29,942 bases of DNA from a virus: IMG/VR virus record IMGVR_UViG_3300009160_000121, positions 1 through 29,942 of that record, one strand, 5' to 3'. This document shows positions 24,237-29,942 of the stretch, one piece after another; positions within the stretch are counted from its first letter, which is position 1, and each line of letters begins with the position of its first letter. The notes under the pieces were generated by a model that had not been told where the DNA came from, ran no database searches, and was given only the letters and a program-made list of their open reading frames with translations. The position numbers and the translations under genes are program-made.

Positions 24237-24265
24237 GGACAAACTGACATAATGTCATACTGTCC
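24237..24265. promoter_or_regulatory. 29-bp palindromic operator, copy 1
   Basis: GGACA-AAC-TGACAT-A-ATGTCA-TAC-TGTCC: both arms are perfectly complementary apart from the two 3-nt spacers, with an odd centre. The half GGACAAACTGACAT is identical in all three copies. It sits between the terminator of the VWA-side genes (24,281-24,306) and the polymerase-operon promoter. Confidence 0.75.
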
Positions 24266-24280
24266 TGTACTAGAAAAGGG

Positions 24281-24306
24281 CAAAAGAAAACCCCGCCGAA
24301 GCGGGG
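24281..24306 (-). terminator. Rho-independent terminator with UUCG-type loop
   Basis: CCCCGC at 24,291-24,296, loop CGAA and GCGGGG at 24,301-24,306. On the - strand the stem closes a TTCG tetraloop and is followed by TTTTCTTTTG, a clear intrinsic terminator. It ends the leftward transcript that contains the two unknown genes at 24,437-26,218. The 130 nt between it and the stop at 24,437 hold no gene that I can support. Confidence 0.85.
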
Positions 24307-24436
24307 TCGTAGGTGAAGTAGATTATGCCCTAGTGCATTTATGGGTTACATCAACTTAAGTCACATATACCAGATGAGTTAAGCCAACCCCGTGAAAGGA
24401 AATTACCAACGAAGGCAACCTCCCCCTGATTATACA

Positions 24437-25309
24437 TCAGACACTCGGGATAAAGAAATAGCCTTCACGGTATTTGCAACCAAACTGTGCGATAGGCTCA
24501 TCCTCTTTAAGAACTTTAAACATAGCAAACTTAGTAGCTATACTCTCGGGCAACTCATCAAACGATTTGTATTTAACAACAGCGTCGACTTCTAAGTCAT
24601 AGCAAACCAAACTGTTATCGTCGTTAGCTTTAATAGCGTAGCCTTTCTTAGCATCGTACGCCATCTCCAAAGCACCAGCACTTTTAAGAACCTCACAATG
24701 CCCTAGCCATTTATCTTTATCGTTTGTTGTTGTCGGTATTGATGGTAGTTTGACTGTATCTTCCCCCCTTAAGTACGCATCATGCCCTAGCATTGCATAG
24801 AATACCAACTCATCTTCTTGGTCACACATCCAACGCACCTGACTCTTTGCAGAAGAAAAGGTTTGCTTGACAAGGTTTCTAACTGTATTGCCAATTAACT
24901 CTTTTAGTTCTTCATCTGCTCTAGAATGAAATACCTTCTTGGCATGGCGTAGTGCTACCTTGATGTCTTTAGAGAATGTCCCGTTGGAGTTACCCCTTTC
25001 TTTACGAATACGAAAGCTCTCGACCATATAAACTAACTCTAAATCCCCACGATGGTGTCGGCGGTCAGTCGCAATACTGCCTAGGTATTCCCCATTTTCA
25101 TAGACCTTCAAACTCTTGATGAAGTGGCTCGGCTTAGTTTGTTTCTCTTCATCGGTGCGATACCACATCTGATTTACACACTCGTCGTCTACTTTAAAAT
25201 CAAGTAAAGGTTTAGCGAGCCTAATGAAGTGGGCAAACTTCTCCAACTCCTCAAAGAATGGCACATCCCTGTGCTTTAAATTAACTGCTGACTTATCTAT
25301 TGCTAACAT
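24437..25309 (-). CDS. Unknown protein of the MoxR/VWA cassette, 290 aa
   Basis: The ATG at 25,309 is preceded by AGGAGAAAGT. The protein is mixed alpha/beta: an acidic helical N-terminus, a strand pair around ENGEYLGSIATD, a charged Arg/Lys-rich helix region (about 105-150), and a C-terminal beta part ending YREGYFFIPSV. No catalytic motif or known family is recognised. It follows the 299-aa gene at 10 nt spacing, so the two are co-transcribed from palindrome copy 2 and end at the UUCG-type terminator. Association with the MoxR and VWA genes suggests a substrate or accessory protein. Confidence 0.65.
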   Translation of the reverse strand: MLAIDKSAVNLKHRDVPFFEELEKFAHFIRLAKPLLDFKVDDECVNQMWYRTDEEKQTKPSHFIKSLKVYENGEYLGSIATDRRHHRGDLELVYMVESFRIRKERGNSNGTFSKDIKVALRHAKKVFHSRADEELKELIGNTVRNLVKQTFSSAKSQVRWMCDQEDELVFYAMLGHDAYLRGEDTVKLPSIPTTTNDKDKWLGHCEVLKSAGALEMAYDAKKGYAIKANDDNSLVCYDLEVDAVVKYKSFDELPESIATKFAMFKVLKEDEPIAQFGCKYREGYFFIPSV

Positions 25310-25318
25310 ACTTTCTCC

Positions 25319-26218
25319 TTAAAATGAAAACTTGCCGAGTATTGCATCGACCTTGTTCTTAACTGCTTCTCTCGCTATGAAGTTTTCTCGGAGGTCGTCG
25401 GCATCGTGGTTCATAATTGCAGTAGCCAAGTCCCTTCGGGCTTGCTCCATAGAGGGGTCGCCTGTAAGGTTAAAATGTTTCAGGAGATCTACTAACTCCA
25501 CAGCATTTTCTAGCAGGCTGTCTCTAAATACTCGAGGTTTCATTACTTGTCCGTGACTCTCAGGCACATCACTGTCTACTACATCAACCCCAAGCCTGTC
25601 ACTCATGCGGGTTAGACAATCATGCAACCTAGACCAAGCATCACGCATTGCATTATCAAGGCGTTCTTTATATAGTCCTTCGCAACTCGCAATGATCTCA
25701 GCCTTTGCTTCTTCGTTGATGTCTACTCTAAAATCCCCTGCCATTGGCACAGGCAAGTAGTTCACATTAAACTTAAACTTTCTTGCTATGGTGTCGGCTT
25801 CGGGGTACTCGCTTCGGTCAAACAAATTACCTAACTGAAACGCTGCGGCATTGACCAAGTTAGGGTAGGCAATCACAAACTTATCGACTAGGTTTTCATA
25901 GTTAGTCTCAAGCGTATGCAACTGCTTTTTATAATCCATGAAGTTAGACATAGGCAGTAAGCGTAGTCCGTTGTCAGACCAAGGTAAGGTTTGAGATAGA
26001 TGCCATGCCCTTGCGTTCGCAGCATACTTCGTTATGCTATCAAGAAACCCCGTGCCTGCGAGTAGGTTCTTGTTGTAGTTGCCTGCCCTAGTCTTAGCGT
26101 TCTGATCTAAGTCAACTTGAGTTGATACCTTCTTATCTAGTTTCCTAGCAGTCCATGTGCTAATAGATAACTCCACTAACATGGCTGATGATGCGATTGA
26201 TATACTATTGTCTTGCAT
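25319..26218 (-). CDS. Unknown MoxR/VWA-associated phage protein, 299 aa (DUF3150-like?)
   Basis: The start is at 26,218 (MQDNSIS) because AAAGGAAATCAA directly precedes it; an in-frame ATG at 26,239 lacks this and lies next to the palindrome. The protein is almost wholly helical. Marks are SISTWTARKLDKKVS near residue 18, TLPWSDNGLRLLP near 80, and a long amphipathic helical region to the end. Proteins of this shape accompany MoxR- and VWA-type genes in other phages; DUF3150 is my tentative family, recalled and not searched. Palindrome copy 2 lies 15 nt upstream of the start. Confidence 0.6.
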   Translation of the reverse strand: MQDNSISIASSAMLVELSISTWTARKLDKKVSTQVDLDQNAKTRAGNYNKNLLAGTGFLDSITKYAANARAWHLSQTLPWSDNGLRLLPMSNFMDYKKQLHTLETNYENLVDKFVIAYPNLVNAAAFQLGNLFDRSEYPEADTIARKFKFNVNYLPVPMAGDFRVDINEEAKAEIIASCEGLYKERLDNAMRDAWSRLHDCLTRMSDRLGVDVVDSDVPESHGQVMKPRVFRDSLLENAVELVDLLKHFNLTGDPSMEQARRDLATAIMNHDADDLRENFIAREAVKNKVDAILGKFSF

Positions 26219-26233
26219 TTGATTTCCTTTCGT

Positions 26234-26262
26234 GGACAAACTGACATAATGTCAGAATGTCC
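26234..26262. promoter_or_regulatory. 29-bp palindromic operator, copy 2
   Basis: GGACA-AAC-TGACAT-A-ATGTCA-GAA-TGTCC. Same orientation as copy 1, in the 54-nt gap between the VWA gene stop (26,273) and the 299-aa gene start (26,218). No convincing sigma70 promoter is visible in this gap. Confidence 0.75.
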
Positions 26263-26272
26263 TTTGGTTTAA

Positions 26273-27460
26273 CTACTCAACATGAACGATCTTACCGACC
26301 ACAGTATCGGAATTGAATCGGCTATTACCTTTGATGCACCACATGACAGGCATAGTGACTGAAGTCCAATTAGCTTTATCAGAACCAAGATAGCCGTCGG
26401 TCAGCATGATTACACACTCGGGCTTTAGATCTTCCTTCTTCATATAAGCTGGCACACAGTCAGGATCAGTACCGCCCCCGCCTTTGGCTTGAGTTGATTC
26501 CACAAGGCTTGCTAACTCAGAACCCTGATAGGTTTCATGTCCTGCTACTCTAGTATCCCAATAGAGTAAGTCAATCTTCTCGGGACTAACCTCATCACAG
26601 ATAGACTTCACCTCACCCAAGAATTGTGCGAGTTCTTCTCCGCCAATAGAGCCTGATGTATCTACACCTACCACGATAGAGCCGACCTTCTCGTCATAGC
26701 TACTCGGCATAATGATATCCATACCGATATAGCGTTTGTGCAATCGCTTCCATGTGGTTTGATCTTTGCCTTGCGTTGTGGTCTTAACAAAATCACGCAA
26801 TGCTTCCTTCCAATCAACCTTCGGGGTAAGCAAGTCTTGCAGTTCTCTAGAAACATTACCGCCCATCTTGCCTGCAAGAATAGAACCTTGCCTTAACGCT
26901 GACTCGATTTCCTTGGCAACCTTTTCCTTTTCTTCAGCAGTAGCTTCCTTTGCACCATCCCAATCATGGTCATCGAAACCTTTACCACCGCTACCACCCC
27001 CGCCGTTTTCTTCGTATATCAATTTGAATACTTGGGCTGAGTCCATACCACGATACTTCTCGTCAATCAAACCCATGACTTCGCCGTTCTCATCAACAGG
27101 CATCTCGGTCATCTCATGGTTAGGATCGTAGTCTGCAATCTGTAAGTTAATCACATAATCACATGCTGCGTTAGCAACCTGTGCGTTCTTTCTATGTAGT
27201 GATTCCCATACAACTAGATGTCGATACGCTTTGTGCATAGTTTCGTGCAAGATTAAGAAAGCTAATTGCTTGTCATTCAACCTATCGACAAACTGTCTGC
27301 CGTATCTCACATCAACACCATTAGTGCAAGCGGTTTCCAAGTCGTCATCAACGCTGACTTTACCCACCATGAATAAACCTGAGAACAAGCAGAAGTTCTT
27401 GTGCTTCATCAGCTGCACATGAGTCCTCTCTATTCTCTGTTCTGCCGTCATCTTAGCCAT
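26273..27460 (-). CDS. DUF2201-like metallopeptidase fused to VWA domain, 395 aa
   Basis: The N-terminal domain has HETMH at residues 72-76, a zinc HExxH motif, followed by NAACDYVINLQI with Asp101 as a likely third ligand. An acidic, Gly-rich linker (about 150-180) follows. The C-terminal VWA-like domain has the MIDAS set DTSGS at 267-271, TD at 331-332 and TDG at 354-356. This is the DUF2201 arrangement, often labelled CobT-like in phages. VWA proteins with MIDAS sites pair with MoxR-type AAA+ ATPases, one of which is encoded just upstream. The role in phages is unknown; protein remodelling or metal-centre maturation are options. AAGGAACAAATAG precedes the ATG. Confidence 0.8.
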   Translation of the reverse strand: MAKMTAEQRIERTHVQLMKHKNFCLFSGLFMVGKVSVDDDLETACTNGVDVRYGRQFVDRLNDKQLAFLILHETMHKAYRHLVVWESLHRKNAQVANAACDYVINLQIADYDPNHEMTEMPVDENGEVMGLIDEKYRGMDSAQVFKLIYEENGGGGSGGKGFDDHDWDGAKEATAEEKEKVAKEIESALRQGSILAGKMGGNVSRELQDLLTPKVDWKEALRDFVKTTTQGKDQTTWKRLHKRYIGMDIIMPSSYDEKVGSIVVGVDTSGSIGGEELAQFLGEVKSICDEVSPEKIDLLYWDTRVAGHETYQGSELASLVESTQAKGGGGTDPDCVPAYMKKEDLKPECVIMLTDGYLGSDKANWTSVTMPVMWCIKGNSRFNSDTVVGKIVHVE

Positions 27461-27662
27461 CTATTTGTTCCTTTCTATAAGCAGGCATGTGTCCCATTGC
27501 CATTAAGTAACCATCAAAAAATGTAGGTAGGTTTGTTTTAAGTGCTTCTTCTTGTGGCATACCTACTGCTACTGCAAGCTGAACAAACTCTAGACTAATA
27601 GCTTTTGCTTCTGCTTTATTACGGCGATTCTTTGCCAATATGTCTGCCATTACTTCTTTCAT
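27453..27662 (-). CDS. Small helical protein, 69 aa
   Basis: GGGAG lies 7 nt before the ATG, whose A overlaps the stop of the 30-aa gene (TAATG). The protein is a basic helix (DILAKNRRNKAEAKAISLEF), a helix (VQLAVAVGMPQEEALKTNLP), and a short end (GYLMAMGHMPAYRKE). Its stop overlaps the VWA start by 8 nt, so it is translated immediately before it. It may be a partner of the VWA protein; no family recognised. Confidence 0.65.
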   Translation of the reverse strand: MKEVMADILAKNRRNKAEAKAISLEFVQLAVAVGMPQEEALKTNLPTFFDGYLMAMGHMPAYRKEQIDG

Positions 27663-27754
27663 TATTTACTCCCTATAAAAGCAATTAAAAATCCAGCTAC
27701 CATACCTAAACAAAAAGCGGTTAGCGACCACACAAATATAGATAAACCTATCAT
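27662..27754 (-). CDS. 30-aa single-pass membrane peptide
   Basis: Read directly from the - strand: AAGGAGA 9 nt before the ATG at 27,754, 30 codons, and a TAA that overlaps the next ATG. The peptide is almost entirely hydrophobic (IGLSIFVWSLTAFCLGMVAG, then FLIAFIGSK), one membrane helix. The ATG overlaps the upstream TGA (ATGA). Strong ribosome site and junctions on both sides make it a likely real gene. It places a membrane peptide inside the MoxR/VWA cassette. Confidence 0.65.
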   Translation of the reverse strand: MIGLSIFVWSLTAFCLGMVAGFLIAFIGSK

Positions 27755-27915
27755 GATTTAGTTCTCCTTAATAAATCCTGTGCTTCGTCTAATGCTTGCA
27801 CTAACCCATCAACCCATTCATTAAACGGCTCATCAGGGTCAGCACACATCTCACCAACACGCACTAAGTTAACCAATGCTTCTCTCAACTGTTTAGCTTC
27901 TTCTTCATATGTCAT
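27751..27915 (-). CDS. Small acidic helical protein, 54 aa
   Basis: Read directly from the - strand: AAGGAGAAGCC precedes the ATG at 27,915; 54 codons; TGA overlaps the start of the 30-aa gene. The protein is helical and acidic (YEEEAKQLREALVNLVRVGE, then DPDEPFNEWVDGLVQALDEA). It lies 9 nt after the MoxR gene stop. No family recognised; the ribosome site and junctions support it. Confidence 0.65.
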   Translation of the reverse strand: MTYEEEAKQLREALVNLVRVGEMCADPDEPFNEWVDGLVQALDEAQDLLRRTKS

Positions 27916-27924
27916 GGCTTCTCC

Positions 27925-29019
27925 TTAGAATAAATACTGATTAGTACGCATCCAATCAACAAACGATTGGCTTGTCAAAAAGAGTTTCTTCTTCTCGTCG
28001 TTCTTCATACCAGTCAAGCAGAATACAGACTGCAATTCTTTCGGTGTACGCTTGAGGTATTCAAAGAACTTACTGATGGTTTCACGATCTACCTTTTGTA
28101 CTGCTGAGAAAGCAAGTAAGCATAACGCAGCGGGTGAGTTCGGAACTTGAGCAGTTTGCGGTGATTTGCATATAGCTTCCCAAGTCGGTAGCGAGTCGGC
28201 GACTTCCACGAACGCCATCAGATCTCGTGCTGCTGGAGCACCAATCGTTCCTTCTAACGCACAAACAGTTGCGTTGGTTGTGACTCCCGCTCTTGCCTTA
28301 AGAATACTTGATGCTCTAGCAAGGGAACGAGGACTAACAAAAGACTTCTGTGCTTCTTTAGGGTTGAAGATATACTTGTTGCCGTTCTGTGCAGGGTCTA
28401 GGTATGAGGCTAAGCAATGCGGGGTATCTTTAACCCATGCTAGAACCTCAGGTGCTATCTCGTTATCAATCGCCCATGAACCCCATGAATCAGCATCAAT
28501 AGAGCCATCGGGATTAAAGCCTGCGTGTGGTTTTTTAACTGCGACCACCGAGATACGATTACGACTGTGTGCCATCATGTTATCGCCAACGCCATCGCCT
28601 GTGTAGTTGCCTGCCGTTACGACAATATCTTCGGGGTGTAGTGGAACTCCCATAATCATGCGTGGCTCATTAAGCATTGGGTGCAACATATTCTTTACTG
28701 CGGTGTGTGCTTTTGTGAACTCGTCAATGAAGATAACTTTTGGCTCGTTAAGATGGAAACCCCATTGTTCGTTGGGATAGATCCGCGTCGTTTTAGTTGA
28801 ATGGTCAGGAATTGGGATGCCTAGTTCGCCAAGTTCGATGTTTGGTGCGTCGATGTAAATGCCTTTTTTACCAGTTCTCTTAACAATATTTTTGAACATG
28901 GATGTCTTGCCTACCCCCGGCTCACCCATAAGATGAACTGTTCCGTTAGAACCAAGAGATACGATTAGGTCTTCTGCTTCTTTGAGGGTTGCTACTTTGT
29001 TTAAAAATACTTCAGACAT
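27925..29019 (-). CDS. MoxR-type AAA+ ATPase (CobS-like in phage annotation), 364 aa
   Basis: Walker A GEPGVGKT at 32-39, Walker B VIFIDE at 95-100, sensor 1 TAGN at 135-138, arginine-finger candidates in HSRNRI at 151-156, and a sensor-2-like SPRSLARA further on. Lengths and motifs fit MoxR/CobS-class AAA+ proteins, which form hexamers and act with VWA-domain partners to remodel or load metals into client proteins. A VWA/metallopeptidase gene lies 465 bp downstream, after three very small genes. AAAGGAAATCAAA precedes the ATG, nearly the same leader as the 299-aa gene, and palindrome copy 3 lies 28 nt upstream. Confidence 0.85.
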   Translation of the reverse strand: MSEVFLNKVATLKEAEDLIVSLGSNGTVHLMGEPGVGKTSMFKNIVKRTGKKGIYIDAPNIELGELGIPIPDHSTKTTRIYPNEQWGFHLNEPKVIFIDEFTKAHTAVKNMLHPMLNEPRMIMGVPLHPEDIVVTAGNYTGDGVGDNMMAHSRNRISVVAVKKPHAGFNPDGSIDADSWGSWAIDNEIAPEVLAWVKDTPHCLASYLDPAQNGNKYIFNPKEAQKSFVSPRSLARASSILKARAGVTTNATVCALEGTIGAPAARDLMAFVEVADSLPTWEAICKSPQTAQVPNSPAALCLLAFSAVQKVDRETISKFFEYLKRTPKELQSVFCLTGMKNDEKKKLFLTSQSFVDWMRTNQYLF

Positions 29020-29047
29020 TTTGATTTCCTTTTACAGTTTTAGTTAT

Positions 29048-29076
29048 GGACATTATGACTAGATGTCAGTTTGTCC
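29048..29076. promoter_or_regulatory. 29-bp palindromic operator, copy 3 (inverted)
   Basis: GGACA-TTA-TGACTA-G-ATGTCA-GTT-TGTCC. The conserved half (ATGTCAGTTTGTCC on the + strand) is reversed relative to copies 1 and 2, and the other arm has two mismatches. It lies between the unknown gene stop (29,078) and the MoxR start (29,019). Confidence 0.7.
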
Positions 29077-29077
29077 T

Positions 29078-29942
29078 TTAGTAATAAAAATACTTCTTGT
29101 TTACATCATGAAACGGAACACCTACTTCTTGTGCTTCTTTAACAAACACTTCATCTCTGAAGCTGTACTTCAACATCTCTTTGAAACCACGCTTAAACTT
29201 ATCGGGTGTGCAATGAGTCAGGTTGGCACGATACTGCCAACGACCAAAGCAAATCGCCATATAACAAGCTAACTCGTAAGCTAAACCTAGATCGCCCGTA
29301 GCCGTAAACTTATCTATATACTTAAGCATCTTTGCTCGGTTCTCTCCCGATACTTTGTCCCCTCGCCATCTATTATCAGGAATAATGTCAGGAGATTTAA
29401 AGTCAATACCTTGCACAAACTCAGCCATCTCTAGCCGTGTGACATTGGGTTCAATCAAAAGCATCTGCGTCGCATAGTCTACGAACAACTTGTACTTCTT
29501 TGCTATTGCGTTCATAGCTTTGCGGTCAACTCTATGCTTATGCTCTTGCTTTATATCTATCGGTTCATACACCCCATCTTTATTGTGTAGCGGTAGTTCG
29601 CCATGAAACACATAGCACTTGCCTGCCTTGTTTGTGAAATACCACTTGCCCCTCTCGCTAAACACCGACCCGAATGATGCCGTTGAATAATATAAGACTG
29701 ACATCGTAGTCGGCGATGCCCACTTGCTTGTGCGTAGCGTGATGTTGCCGTCGGCGTGGAACTCCACTAAATCAGAGCCGTATACTTTAATACCATACGA
29801 CTCTACCCACCTACCTACTGGGCTACCATCTTCTACTGACTTCATGTTCTTCTCGATGGTGTACCAACTAAAGCGTCGATTACTGCCTGCGGGTCTGACT
29901 ACTTGACTTCTCCCACGAATCGGAACGACTGATTCGTAATGC
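29078..29942 (-). CDS. Unknown phage protein, 5' truncated at window edge
   Basis: The frame stays open from the ATG at 29,845 to the window edge, and the upstream codons read as good protein (PIRGRSQVVRPAGSNRRFSW, then YTIEKN), so the true start lies beyond 29,942. About 287 residues are visible: a beta-rich N-terminal half with SYGIKVYGSDLVEF, GNITLRTSKW and KWYFTNKAGKCYVF, then a helical part (RKAMNAIAKKYKLFVDYATQ) and a helical end. No family or catalytic motif is recognised. It lies upstream of the MoxR gene and probably belongs to the same functional set. Confidence 0.7.
   Translation of the reverse strand, partial: HYESVVPIRGRSQVVRPAGSNRRFSWYTIEKNMKSVEDGSPVGRWVESYGIKVYGSDLVEFHADGNITLRTSKWASPTTMSVLYYSTASFGSVFSERGKWYFTNKAGKCYVFHGELPLHNKDGVYEPIDIKQEHKHRVDRKAMNAIAKKYKLFVDYATQMLLIEPNVTRLEMAEFVQGIDFKSPDIIPDNRWRGDKVSGENRAKMLKYIDKFTATGDLGLAYELACYMAICFGRWQYRANLTHCTPDKFKRGFKEMLKYSFRDEVFVKEAQEVGVPFHDVNKKYFYY

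Noticed and set aside
24237-24265. Palindrome read as an intrinsic terminator
   Set aside because: No T-tract follows on either strand, and a separate clear terminator lies 16 nt away.
24392-24595. 67-aa + strand frame starting near the terminator
   Set aside because: Most of it is antisense to the 290-aa gene; the AAGGA-like bases are not enough support.
28166-28606. 146-aa open frame on the + strand opposite the MoxR ATPase
   Set aside because: It lies wholly antisense to an ATPase with intact motifs; its composition reflects the opposite strand.

Overview
This window is a fragment of a tailed double-stranded DNA phage, most likely with podovirus morphology. The left 12.25 kb carries virion genes on the + strand: a P22 gp10-like tail-hub or stabilisation protein, Gln/Gly-rich internal proteins, and a 2,031-residue ejection-type protein with a zinc-protease motif. 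The right 17.6 kb carries replication, recombination and accessory genes on the - strand. The two blocks converge on a terminator at about 12,251-12,276. Base composition looks moderately AT-rich (GC in the low 40s by eye). No tRNA, integrase, terminase, RNA polymerase or lysis gene is visible, so these lie elsewhere if present. The host cannot be fixed from sequence alone; the general style is that of aquatic, proteobacterial podoviruses (inference).

Left block (1-12,253, +): a partial tail-hub protein cut by the window edge, a small tail protein, a 501-aa and an 799-aa virion protein sharing short 'FADGG'-like motifs, a Gln- then Gly-rich protein, a GNAT-like protein, and the giant protein. 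Genes are packed with overlapping or near-overlapping stops and starts and look like one late transcript.

Right block (12,331-29,942, -), in transcription order from the right edge: a partial unknown gene; a MoxR-type AAA+ ATPase; two very small genes; a 69-aa gene; a DUF2201-like metallopeptidase/VWA protein; two unknown proteins that travel with them; then, after a terminator and a promoter, a VRR-NUC nuclease, a family A DNA polymerase, a run of small genes, a Cas4/RecB-like Fe-S nuclease, a DUF3310 protein, an HNH nuclease and an SNF2-type helicase. A second strong sigma70-type promoter at 16,954-16,982 then drives a coiled-coil protein, a probable single-strand-binding protein, a small HTH protein, a primase-helicase and a 65-aa protein. 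Five small genes (30 to 55 aa) were found by reading the sequence directly; each is placed by stop/start overlaps with its neighbours.

The most interesting structure is regulatory. A 29-bp palindrome (GGACA-N3-TGACAT-N-ATGTCA-N3-TGTCC) occurs three times, at 24,237, 26,234 and 29,048, each in a short gap upstream of a leftward gene set. One copy is inverted relative to the others, which argues for a DNA-binding regulator and not an RNA structure. It ties the MoxR/VWA cassette to the polymerase operon as one regulon. A second genome-scale signal is the hexamer GCCGAC/GTCGGC, counted 40 times by eye against roughly 8 expected. It appears in several reading frames and is almost completely strand-polarised in the right block.
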